Shown here: positions 55,401-64,000 of the stretch, piece by piece
Position numbering within the stretch: position 1 is the stretch's first letter
Layout: each line of letters opens with the position of its first letter
Source of the DNA: Anas platyrhynchos
Lineage: Eukaryota > Chordata > Aves > Anseriformes > Anatidae
Length of the DNA: 64,000 bases
Assembly: GCF_047663525.1 (NCBI RefSeq)
Contig: NC_092606.1
Location: 4,462,501 to 4,526,500 of the forward strand
Direction of reading: 5' to 3'
The notes under the pieces: generated by a model
What the model was told of the DNA's origin: nothing
What the model saw: only the letters and a program-made list of their open reading frames with translations
The model's database searches: none
Made by a program: the position numbers and the translations under genes

Positions 55401-57474
55401 ACAACACCTAGGTTGTCTGTACTTACTGTTATTTGCCTTGTGTTCAGAACTAAATATTTAACCAGTACAAAAATTTAAGACAAGTAAAGGTTTTCTTTCC
55501 TTCTGCCCACAAACTTTTTGGAGGTGGGGAAAGGAAGTTAGATTTTCTGGTGTCCCAGAAATAGAAGCTATCTTAACTGGTTCTAAATGCAGATTCTGAT
55601 GCACCTTGCTAAGCAAGGAATGAAGTACAACAGCAAGCATTTAACACCAAATCCCACTGCATGAGCTAGTCTGATTTACCTTTTTACAGCATGATGCTTA
55701 TGTTAAAATAGCTAGTAGGAGGCACTTGGCAGCAGTCTTGACCTTTTGCAACCTTGTGCAGTTGGGGAAAATGGTGTCCCAAGCAGCTTTATGGCAGACA
55801 GCAGGCTGAGGTGAATCCACAGCTAAACCTGCTCCTGGCAGTGCAACAAAGCACAGATGAAGTAAAAAGAACCATGCGAATATTTACACTGTAGGGTTAT
55901 TTGCAGTTTTGATCTTTCCCGTTATTTCCAGAAGTTGTCATTATTGGAGTTTCTCTGAAGTGGTCTCTTCCTGTCCAACATGACCTTGGCTTGAGAAATA
56001 ACAGCTTGCATGTAACTTAAGTTTGCTTCAGCTCCAGCGTTTAAGGACTTCAGAGACTGCTGAGTCATAGGAATTTAAGTTGCTTTGTACAATTCAATAT
56101 ACAATTTTCTACTGTTCTGTGTTTTGAGCTCTTAACACTTGTATTTTATGTACTAGATTGTGTTTTCATTGCTTTTCAGTTATGATATATTTCTAGTGTT
56201 CAAAACCTATTTATCTACTTGTGGCTGAAGGATGTGTGTTTGTACATCCCCAGTTGTGGGCAGCACTTCCTTGGAGGCTATAGTTCACAGTCTATATTTC
56301 AAAGTTTTTACTTTTGCATGCATAAAAGTATAGTTGCATAAAATATCAGATATGACCTGATTTTCTTAGATATGTATCTAGAATGAAAAGATTTTTTAAG
56401 AAATTACTGTTCTTTGTTTGAAGGATAGTAATCTACTTTTATTTTGTTTCTACCTTGTTTGAACATGTTGTCTAATATTAAACCTGAGATTAATCTAAAG
56501 GAGCTTTGATAAATGGTTGTAAAAATGCAATACCTTGGATTTACTACTTTATAAAAAGGCTTTGAAGATTTAAAAAAAAATAAGTACTAAATTTTACAAG
56601 GTAAAAAATTGCAGATTAAATGCACTATTTGGTTAAATGTAATATATGTAAACAAGTTTATACCAGTTTCTGTCCGATAGCATCAAGAGTTGATTTGTGG
56701 TTTGTCTAGTAGCTCTTGAGCATCTAATTTTAAGGACATTCTTATATTTTTAAAGTGAGAATAGAAGCGATACAATAGCATTCACTCAAATTTTAGGAGT
56801 GGATTTGTAGGATGTTTTCCAGGCTCTTGTTTCCTTGATTCCTCAAGGGACACAGGTTTTGTTTTTTTGTTTTTTGTTTTTGTGAGAATCTTTTGAAACT
56901 ACCAACAGCTTGCTTTGTGGCATAGCAAGCCTATGAATGTGCTTCAAGTGCTTTTATGTACTTGATAGATTTAAACTTGTTCTTAATAATATTGTTCCAA
57001 AGCTGGCTGCGGTTGCTTTATTGCCTGTGTGCCTTTTCTGATTCCTAGCTCAAGCAAGTGATGCGTTTATTTCAGAAGGCTCACAGGGCACTGATAGGTG
57101 ATAGGGAAGGCTCCTTAAATTCTTTCAGCTAAGTCCAAACTTGAATTTAGGTCAGTTTGTTCTCTTTAAATATTTATTGCAGGTTGTCATCTTGATCACA
57201 CTTACTCATACTTCATGTAAAGAGATAGACATGTAGTTAAAATGATTTCTCCAACCATTAGCAAGAAACCATTGTCTGAAACTGTGTCTGTAGCCTTTGG
57301 AGTGGAGCTCTTGTTTGCTTGTGCTGGATTTAGATTTGGAAGGGTTGGCTGCTATGAACTCTCAGTCCTTCACCACTAATAGCCATCTTCTTGCTTTGTC
57401 ACAGGATGGGCAAGAAGACTGCTTTGAAAAATGGCGAGTGGAAAACTCCTGGGGTGAAGATCGTGGGAATAAAG
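43440..57474 (+). CDS. BLMH: BLMH, bleomycin hydrolase, exons 1-11 (3' end outside window)
   Basis: BLMH is a cytosolic papain-like (C1B) cysteine protease forming a hexamer, with aminopeptidase activity; it inactivates bleomycin and hydrolyses homocysteine thiolactone. Eleven exons (43440-43452, 44129-44326, 44823-44932, 45559-45700, 47960-48048, 49332-49424, 53829-53984, 54446-54604, 54701-54768, 55160-55277, 57405-57474) give 405 residues in continuous phase. Numbering matches the human 455-residue enzyme: Cys73 in GRCWIFSC, His372 in MTHAM, Asn396 in WRVENSWGED. Other hallmarks are FSQSYLFFWDKVERCY, NDGGQWDMLVN and ICLVNDPRP. The last roughly 50 residues, including the C-terminal arm that enters the active site in this family, were not found before 64000. 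The start is the only in-frame ATG, 13 bases before the first donor. Confidence 0.96.
43466..43660. promoter_or_regulatory. BLMH: X-box-like palindromes in BLMH intron 1
   Basis: Four 14-base imperfect palindromes of the RFX X-box type, embedded in G-rich sequence: GTTACCGGGGCAAC at 43472-43485 and 43512-43525, GTTACCGGGGTAAC at 43552-43565, and GTTGCCATAGCAAC at 43604-43617. The last is very close to the textbook RFX site (GTTGCCATGGCAAC). A degenerate fifth is at 43645-43657. Function is inferred only. Confidence 0.65.
43733..44080. repeat. BLMH: G-rich 30-bp minisatellite in BLMH intron 1
   Basis: About ten or eleven diverged units of roughly 30 bp of the form GGGGTCCCGGTGAAGGGGGG plus GGCCTTGAAG. 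The plus (transcribed RNA) strand is full of G-runs of 4-14 bases and can form G-quadruplexes. Confidence 0.8.
44129..44326 (+). CDS. BLMH: BLMH exon 2
   Basis: Encodes GLSPEKAAAFSRRLRAEPRF, LLAQNVATCSDPLEVCLQRQ and HALPAEGKPVTNQKNS. Acceptor GTCCCTCAG; donor GTAAGA. Confidence 0.95.
44823..44932 (+). CDS. BLMH: BLMH exon 3 with catalytic cysteine
   Basis: Encodes GRCWIFSCLNAMRLPFMKKY (Cys73) then NIEEFEFSQSYLFFWDK. Acceptor GATCTCAG; donor GTACGG. Confidence 0.97.
45559..45700 (+). CDS. BLMH: BLMH exon 4
   Basis: Encodes VERCYYYLNAFVETAQKKEP, VEGRLVQFLLSNPTNDGGQW and DMLVNII. Acceptor CCTTCCAG; donor GTAAGG. Confidence 0.96.
47960..48048 (+). CDS. BLMH: BLMH exon 5
   Basis: Encodes EKYGVVPKKYFPESHTTEAT then RRMNEILNHK. 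Acceptor TTCTTTTAG; donor GTAAAA. Confidence 0.95.
48049..49331 (+). other. BLMH: BLMH intron 5
   Basis: 1.3 kb AT-rich intron; T-runs at about 48157 and 48637. Nothing else recognised. Confidence 0.75.
49332..49424 (+). CDS. BLMH: BLMH exon 6
   Basis: 31 codons, MREYCLRLRNMVASGTIKEE then LCAAMDTMIEE. Acceptor CTTAAACAG; donor GTAAAT. Confidence 0.94.
49425..53828 (+). other. BLMH: BLMH intron 6
   Basis: 4.4 kb intron with the solo LTR, a T-run at about 50679-50698, and an unassigned open frame near 53400-53630 (see findings). Otherwise nothing recognised. Confidence 0.7.
49490..50075 (-). mobile_element. Avian endogenous retrovirus solo LTR in BLMH intron 6
   Basis: Matches from memory a common bird LTR: TGTGGTGGTTTTACTTGAGT at the left end, ATATTCTCTACTTCCCATCA, GTGATGTTCGGCCACGTCCT, TTTTTATTGCTGAGTGTGAC and AATGTCCCCTCCCC. 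On the minus strand an AATAAAAAGG TATA-like box (about 49826-49817) precedes an ATTAAA (about 49624-49619), so it is probably antisense to BLMH. No internal retroviral genes are present. The right end, near an A-run at 50077-50094, is uncertain. Confidence 0.75.
53829..53984 (+). CDS. BLMH: BLMH exon 7
   Basis: 52 codons, VFRIVSTCLGNPPETFCWEF, RDKEKNYHKYGPVTPVEFYN and EHVKPYFNMEDK. Acceptor CTGGCCAG; the donor GTTGGG is weak. Confidence 0.95.
54446..54604 (+). CDS. BLMH: BLMH exon 8
   Basis: 53 codons, ICLVNDPRPQNPYNKLYTVE, YLGNMVGGRKTLYNNQPIDV and LKKLAAASIKDGE. Acceptor GTTGGCAG; donor GTTTGT. Confidence 0.96.
54701..54768 (+). CDS. BLMH: BLMH exon 9
   Basis: Encodes AVWFGCDVAKHFYGKLGIND, MN and two bases of Ile. 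Acceptor TTTGTAG; donor GTAAGT. Confidence 0.95.
55160..55277 (+). CDS. BLMH: BLMH exon 10 with catalytic histidine
   Basis: Encodes IFNHELVFGVSVKNMNKAER then LIFGESMMTHAMVLTAVSEK (His372). Acceptor TTTTAACAG; donor GTAGGG. Confidence 0.96.
55278..57404 (+). other. BLMH: BLMH intron 10
   Basis: 2.1 kb AT-rich intron; no mobile element, RNA or extra exon recognised. Confidence 0.75.
57405..57474 (+). CDS. BLMH: BLMH exon 11 with catalytic asparagine
   Basis: Encodes DGQEDCFEKWRVENSWGEDR (Asn396) then GNK and one base of Gly. Acceptor TTGTCACAG; donor GTAAAA. Last BLMH exon seen. Confidence 0.96.
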
Positions 57475-59262
57475 GTAAAATAATTTATAATCACAGGTTA
57501 TCAAAGGTCAGTCAGCTTATTAGTATAAAGCTGCTCGTTTGTCTAAGCAGTGTATGCCAGTTTGCTCTTGATCACAAGAAAATTGCCAGGTGGTATCACT
57601 GTGAAAAGAAAAGCAGTTTGTAGCAGTTTGCCAACGGTGGTAGGGAGAGAGCAGAACCTTTTCTCATAATCCTTTGCTACAGAACTCATCTGAGAAGTCT
57701 GATAGTGTTGCTTTGAAAGCATGGTGGTACTTCTATTCTGAAATACCAAGAATTCCAGGAGGCATGTGAAACAATCTTTTAAAAAGGGGACAGCAAGTAA
57801 GAAATTATTTGCAGTACCAAATAAGATGGGATCACTTTAAAGAAATGCCTCAGTGTGCACTGTATAGAAATGCTTTTCCCTTCTAGTATGAAAGGGAAAA
57901 TAAAGTTTTCACTGCAGTACTTGTAAATGCACTAAAGTTTCTGGATAATATTCCAAAGTCATGTGAAACTTGAGTGTTTTAGATTTTAAAGCACTGCTTA
58001 TCAATCGCTGCAAGCTTTTGCTTTTAATTTCCTTTAACCAAATCAGTATGGCCTGTTCCAGATGGTGATGTGAACAGTTGCAATGTGACTGTTCTATCTC
58101 TAACATCTGTCTACAAGAAAATACTTCTGGTAGCCTTTCTACAGCCATGTAAAAACATGACCTGTGGCGTCCTTGCAGTGTTCCTCTCTGGCATGACAAG
58201 CACTAGCAACCAAAAAATCCACAGTTAACGTGCAGTTAGCTCATGGCAGGTTTCTGCATGAACTTGCTTTCCTGTTGATGACTGTCTTGGCCTGCCCTAC
58301 AAATCCTTTACAAAGGATTTTTAAGCTCTGCAGGGCTGTAGTGGGGAGATGAGCCAGCCTGGCATGGCACGTGGACGGGCATTGTGGGCAGAACAGTGAG
58401 TCACAGCGAGCAGTGGGTTAGGAGATAGCTTCTAGTCTCTTTCCTGCTCAGCAGGGGCACAACTGGAGCAATGCTGCTCTGCCTGGTTGAGTTGGGCAGC
58501 TCTGATCCTGCATGGCCCTAGGTGAGTGGGGCCGGCAGTGTGAGAGTCTGCTTCTGCTGAGGTCTGCAGTCTGTCAGCTCATCCTAAATGAGCGCAGCAG
58601 GACTTCTGTGACTTTTTTCTCATGAGAGAAGCTGGATGTGCATGTAGTTGTGGCGTGGTGACCTCTCTGATGAGCATGCCAAGCCAGGCTTTGGTTTGTC
58701 CAAGGGCATAATACAACAGTCACTGCTGACCGCATATTTCTCTTGCAGATTAATCCCAAATGTTGTGGATTTTCTTTTGGGAATAGACTATTTTGGGAAA
58801 ACTTTGTTTTAGGATGTGGTCTACTTATACAGTTTTGATATCTTATATGTGAGTAGTGAACTAAAATGGTATTCTTGGAACAGTGTCTTAATTTGTTGTG
58901 GCCCCTTGGTCTGGTGTAGTCTATATAGAGAATAAAATATAGAAATGCTTGGTTAGTTGTGCTTTTATTGTCGAACACTTCATTTTGAGATGCTCTGGAT
59001 ACTTGAATTGCAGTGGTAGACTGCTAGTGGTAATGTTAGAAGAACACTTCCACAGAGGAAGTGTCGTACTCAGCTTGCTTTACGACTGCTCAGCATGGAT
59101 TTTTAGTACTCAAAACTTTCTGAAGTTAATAGGTGTCTGTCCACATTTCTGGTTTGCTTGTCATATATGTTCCTTAGTCAAGTTCAGAGCTGTTTTTTAT
59201 TAGAGCTGGATAAAAACTGGGCTTAATTTCAGGATATTGGCTATTGTTCCCAAACTGCAATG

Positions 59263-59505
59263 TAGTATCATGGAAACATTCATGTTGGAAAAGGCCTCCA
59301 AGATCATCTGGTCCAATCCAGTACTGACAAGTCCACCAGTAAACCATGCTACTAAATCTTACATCTATGTGTTTCTTGAAGACCTCCAGGGATGGCGACT
59401 CAACTGCTTCCCTGGGCAGTCTGTTCCAATGCCACACAACCCTTTCAGTAAAGGAATTTCTAATTCCCAACTTAAACCTCCCTCTCTTCCAGTAGATAGA
59501 TCGGA
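59263..59505 (-). mobile_element. CR1 LINE fragment, 3' end
   Basis: Read on the minus strand it encodes the C-terminal signature of CR1 reverse transcriptase (SFTERVVWHWNRLPREAVES, then PSLEVFKKHID), followed by the CR1 3' end (GATCATCTTGGAGGCCTTTT, CCATGATA). It is 5'-truncated, as most CR1 copies are, and is a decayed fossil with no intact gene. Confidence 0.88.
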
Positions 59506-60484
59506 CTAGAAACTGTACCTGATGAGATGTGATTGAACAGCTGCAGTTCTGTGCCAGTATTGCTGGGCTGGAGGAGCATCAGTGAATGTTCTGGAGGAGC
59601 TGCATAGGCTGTGATCTACAGCACCTACAAATGAAACAAGTGCAGTGTCTCAGACTTTGAGCTGTAAATAACACTAATCCATATACCTGGTTGTCCTTGA
59701 GCTTTACTTTGAATTTGTTTGCCAGCCTTGTGAACCTGAGCTGCTACTTGGTTTGCAGCAACAATTCGTCCTCATTAGATATTGTCTTTTTTTCCAATTA
59801 CGGATTTACTTTTCAAGAATGAGTTCTTCTATAACTCCTTGAGGGAAGCTAGTTGCTCCTTCCAAACATAACTGGACTCTAGAGCGACTTGAATACACCC
59901 TGTCCACACCTTCTGTGCGTGTGTTGCATGCACACCAGCTGTGTGAACTTCCTGGGTGAGTCACTGTCACTTATCTGTTTTGCTTGTCCCCCCTGCTGGT
60001 GGAGACCACTGTCTCTGGAAAGTCTCACTCACTGTCTATTTTTTGTTTTGGTTAGGGAGTTGTCTTGAAAAGTGCCTTGGCAGAAAACCTTATCAGAACT
60101 AAGAAGCCTGACTTCTAGTTCAGACTGCTTTTTTCAGAGAGATGAATCCCTTAATAATTTTAAGTATGGCTCAACAACTTACTGTTTAGCTAAAAGTAAT
60201 TAGACATATCCTTGGGATTTCATTCTGAAACACCAGAAGAGGTGACAGGGTTCTTTCCTTCCACCTCCTGCCCTGCTTTTTCCCTCTCTTCAATGTCCAG
60301 TACTAGCTGGTGTGGGAGGATGAGTATTTGTTGTACTCGGTCCTGAGTTTCTTGCTATACCATTGAGTCAATCTGGCAGTGAATTTTATCTTATGTTATC
60401 TGCTTTGTTAAGAAGGTGTCGCGTTAAAGGGGTGTAGCTGATTAACCGTTACGGGCCCGGTTGGATTCAGAGTACTGAACCAGT

Positions 60485-60640
60485 CGGACATTCACCAAAA
60501 CTGGGGGTCCGTTCGGACATTCACCAAAAACGTAATAACCACCTGGGGGTCCGCTCAGACATTCACCAAAAACGTATTAACCACCTGGGGGTCCGTTCAG
60601 ACATTCACCAACAATGCATTAACCGTCTGGGGGTCTGGTT
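60485..60640. repeat. 42-bp tandem repeat
   Basis: Units begin with CGGACATTCACCAAAA or CAGACATTCACC at 60485 (short unit), 60514, 60556 and 60598. Each ends in CACCTGGGGGTCCGTT or a variant. Confidence 0.85.
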
Positions 60641-60816
60641 AGATTCAGAACACTGAACTATCACGGATAACCACCCTAACCCTAGTTGCATTAATGAGAG
60701 CTATCACAATGCAATCAAGTATGGTTTATTACAGCAACAGATAATCAGGTTCTTTTGGATTGCCGGTGATAGTGACTATCTGCAAAAGCAAGCTAGTATG
60801 CATGAAATACACAGGT

Positions 60817-60880
60817 GTTCTAGGTGCGGGTTCTAGGTGCGGGTTCTAGGTGCTGGGTTCTAGGTGTTCCAGGTGCGCAG
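60817..60880. repeat. 13-14-bp tandem repeat
   Basis: Consecutive copies of TTCTAGGTGCGGG with one-base variants, inside the probable LTR. Confidence 0.85.
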
Positions 60881-63800
60881 CCTAGAAATAAACGCGTTAA
60901 AAGGATCAAAGACTCTATAGAGATTTATAAGCAAATATTCAGATCTCACCCAAAGGCGTCCCAATGGGGGGGAAGAGAGGCTCAGCCCGTCGACTGATCC
61001 CAGGAGTCAGGAGGTCCTAAGGATGTTGTATGTCCTCGGGATGGTATCTCCCCTGACGATGGTATCTTCCCTAACATCCCCTCTCTCTTGGGCCAATTTA
61101 TATTATTTTCTACCTTTTAGGTGGAGCTTGAGTGGCTCTAGTCAAGCATATCTTAGTTATGATTGGTGTAAAGTTTTCCCGTCTCCGTTTAAAGTAATAG
61201 GCTCCGAGAAATTCAGAGCGCATGCTCAGTGAGGGGTGGTCGCACCTTGGAGGCGGGTAGCTTTTGGGATGGAGGTGTGTTTTGGTATTATAATGATATT
61301 ATAATGAGCAAAAAGTACACTAGGGTACAGCATTTGTCAAAACGTGACAGGTCTTTGGCTTAGGGTGGCAAAAAGTGCAGCTTTGTGCACAAGAACAATC
61401 GAGGCCCCACCTGATTACAGAGCCTAGCCGTGGTGTCTCCACTCCACTCTACGCTCCGTGGTGTTCCTTAGAGCTAGCACACCAAGTTTCCCCAGCGCAA
61501 TAGCATCCAAGGTTGGGAGCCTAGGGAATGCTCAGATAATGCAGTTATGCCCTACCCTGAAAGCCTCTTCAATGCTGTACCTTTTCCTTAAAAGTGTGAA
61601 TGTTAGTTTTATTTTCCTAGTTACTTCAGGCATTTACACCACAGAAGGTGGGAAGCTGTGTTGGGCTAAGTCCAGTGCAGAGAACCAGTGTCCACATCAG
61701 TAAAGAAAAGGCCAAGAATGATGTTACACTTGGCACATCCCGGTTGAGGCCCTGTTGGGTGTGGGGGATATGGGCAAGCCCCAACTCTGTTACTGGATTA
61801 TTGGACAGGATAATTGAGTACAGCCCGCAGGACACCAGAGACTAGCTAGGCTTTGTCATTAAAAACATAGCACAAAACAAAAACACTTGGTAGGAAATGA
61901 GTGTTTCATATGGAGTCCCTTGTGTTTTGCTGTGAGCACAGTCTGAGGTGCCAGAGGATCCCTGCTTCCCCGGCCTTGCATGGCACAGGACTGGAACGAG
62001 TGACTCTTGGTTTGGGTATCTGGGAGGAAGTTACTTATATGCTCAGACTCAGCAGTGTGGGCAGAGCTGAATTCTTGTGGTAGTGCTTGTCCTGGAGAAA
62101 GGGAAGCCCTGGGAACTGCCTCGCGTTGCCTTCTGCTAAATACTTTGTAATTACATGCATCTCTGCTGTAAGAGTTTCTTGGAATCCAATCTGGTTTTCC
62201 TTAAGGAACGAACACAGCTGCTGACAAACATTGCTTGTTTTTTTTTTTTTTGAGGTAAAAAAGTCACTTCCTAGTAAAATATTTCCTTTCTGTGTTTTAC
62301 TGGCACTTTGTCAGCTATACAGCCAAGTTTAATTGTACTGCTTACTCTTTTGTTCTGAAGACACAGGACGGTATTCCTGAAGTTTGAACCCAGCTTATCC
62401 CATCAGATATCTATACTAAAAACAAGCAGGAGGTCTTCAAAGAGGAACACTAAATCACGTTATCACAGCCACTTGATAGGGGTCCCTTTGTTTGTTTTGG
62501 CATGGAAGTGCTAGCAGGAGATGTACGACAAGAAAAGTCATCTTTTGAGTTCATCTTCTGACTTTTTGTCTCTTTGTTGCATACTTCTGCATGAAGACAT
62601 TTTAAAGATTTAACTTTACACTCAGGCGTATTCATATATGAATATTATCCCATGAGTGCATTATGAGAGGCTCTAACTTGCGCTCCCCGTGGAGGAGTTA
62701 AGGCACGAGCACAAAGTGTCTTGTATGAGGTCTGTGAGGAACTTTGCAAGGGCTTTATTTTCAGGTTCCCAAATGCTGGGTTAGGTAATAATTCTCAGAC
62801 CATACATCCTCAGCTGACCTCTCCCTACCCGGCAGCTTGCTACTCTCAGAACGCTGCATTTTAAGTTTTCCTTTGGGTAAGTCAGAAACGTGGACCAGCT
62901 TCATGTGCAGAGGAGCGTACTCCCAGTCAGGTGTTCTGTTTTGTTAAAGCAAGATGCTGCTGCCTACAAAGTCTGTCTCCTTGTAATGAAGAAATTGATA
63001 ATGGCTTTCATTGTGACACCGAGCACAGGCCTTCTCAAAGAGCGACCTTACTTATTTGCATGTTCTGAAGTTCTGCTCGCCGTTTTCTTCTTGTTCAGAC
63101 ACTGCGATACTAATCAGCACTGTCAAGCTTTGAGATACAGGATGTCAGAAGCAGAGTTCATTATCCTCTCAGGGTGCAATTACTTGTTGGCTCTTGGGAG
63201 TGAGAGGTTTTTGTGTGTCCCAAGAACTCATATCCTGAAGAGAGAATAATCAAGGCAGCTCCCTTTTGGCAATGTTTCCAAAATGGCTTCTAGCTCGGAT
63301 TACAATTGATAGGGTTTTTAATTTATGGGAATTATCTGATCTCTTGCTTTAGAAACAAGATGGTGTAGATAGATGCATTTATTGTCCATATTGGACATTT
63401 TCTTGTTTCATTTGATTGTGATGATACTGTATAAGGACACGAGGAACTTTATTACATAAAGCCTTCTCATCTCTTCTAAGTGCTTTCTTTCTCCCTGCCG
63501 CTGTGTTTTCAGTTCACTTTGAATAGTTTGTTTCTAGTGGCAGCTTTCTGTAAAAACCTGTGATACTCAAAACATGGCTTTTTCCCCAGTTCAAATGCTG
63601 TTCATTGAAATTCTTGATAAGAATTACATTGAGGAAGATAACTTAGTTCAGCCAAACTGATTTAGATGCCTTTGAAATTGAGGAGAGCAGAGAGCTGCCT
63701 TCTTTTGCTGCAGGAATTGAAACAGCAAAGTTTGGTTTAAGCAAGAAGTGGCTTGGATATCCATCTGGACAATTCCCCTTTTCTTACCAAAATCCTGAAA

Positions 63801-64000
63801 ACTTTTAAAGCCAGAGAACCAGGTAGTTTTATGTTCTGTTTTTAAGGCATTCTAATTTATTAAAGTATTCCTAATGCCTATTTTAACAGATAAGCCAAAC
63901 TGACAGTTATTCTTGAGCTTCTTTTTCCTAGTGAGTTTCTTGGTTTTTCAGTGCACATGAAATGCATCTACTTAGCCTATTTGTTATTTTTTTTGTTTGT

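Larger units (their letters stand above)
60417..61349 (-). mobile_element. Probable endogenous retroviral LTR with internal tandem repeats
   Basis: Bounded by TGTCGCG (60417) and CGTGACA (to 61349), a near-perfect terminal inverted repeat with TG...CA ends. On the minus strand TATAAAT (61102-61096) precedes AATAAA (60730-60725). It contains 42-bp and 13-14-bp tandem repeats. I see no clear target-site duplication and no viral gene next to it. LTR class unknown. Confidence 0.55.
57475..64000 (+). other. BLMH: BLMH intron 11 (partial)
   Basis: No exon encoding the BLMH C-terminus was found to the right edge, so this intron exceeds 6.5 kb. It contains the CR1 fragment and the probable LTR. A 20-base palindrome is at 58301-58320. 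Open frames such as that at 62890-63249 show no family resemblance. Confidence 0.7.

Noticed and set aside
60417-61349. Complete endogenous retrovirus
   Set aside because: No gag, pol or env coding was seen near either LTR; both are treated as solo LTRs.
62890-63249. 119-codon frame in BLMH intron 11
   Set aside because: No resemblance to the missing BLMH C-terminus or any family I know; AT-rich surroundings and no clear splice sites.

Overview
The window is nuclear DNA of a bird. It holds four intron-rich vertebrate genes in a known conserved block: GOSR1 (-), CPD (-), TMIGD1 (+) and BLMH (+). CR1 LINE fragments and avian-type endogenous retroviral LTRs support a bird. The glycine- and glutamate-rich first CPD domain recalls waterfowl CPD, but duck or goose is only an inference.

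Layout. 1-8162 (-): the 5' two thirds of GOSR1, six coding exons for about 169 of about 250 residues. The exons for the SNARE core and membrane anchor lie beyond the left edge. The GOSR1 CpG-rich promoter is at about 8160-8350. 8900-33301 (-): the complete CPD gene, with 21 coding exons, 4176 coding bases, 1391 residues and a probable 2.2 kb 3' UTR. 33302-38750: the divergent CPD/TMIGD1 interval, with the CPD promoter, a G-tract repeat and a 30-bp minisatellite. 38750-43130 (+): TMIGD1, with a predicted non-coding first exon and six coding exons, 257 residues, ending in a cluster of poly(A) signals. About 230 bp later comes the TATA box of BLMH. 43440-64000 (+): BLMH exons 1-11 (405 residues, full Cys-His-Asn triad). 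The final roughly 50 residues lie beyond the right edge. BLMH introns carry a G-rich minisatellite with X-box-like palindromes, two LTRs and a CR1 fragment.

All exon borders were read by hand from splice signals, reading phase and remembered family sequence. The phases close exactly through CPD, TMIGD1 and the visible part of BLMH and GOSR1. The four genes are not an operon and do unrelated work: Golgi SNARE (GOSR1), trans-Golgi carboxypeptidase (CPD), epithelial adhesion protein (TMIGD1) and cytosolic cysteine protease (BLMH).

I found no new gene system. The points most worth checking are the GC donor of GOSR1 intron 1, X-box-like palindromes in BLMH intron 1, the stop codon duplicated across the last TMIGD1 intron, the tight TMIGD1/BLMH junction, and an unassigned protein-like ORF in BLMH intron 6.
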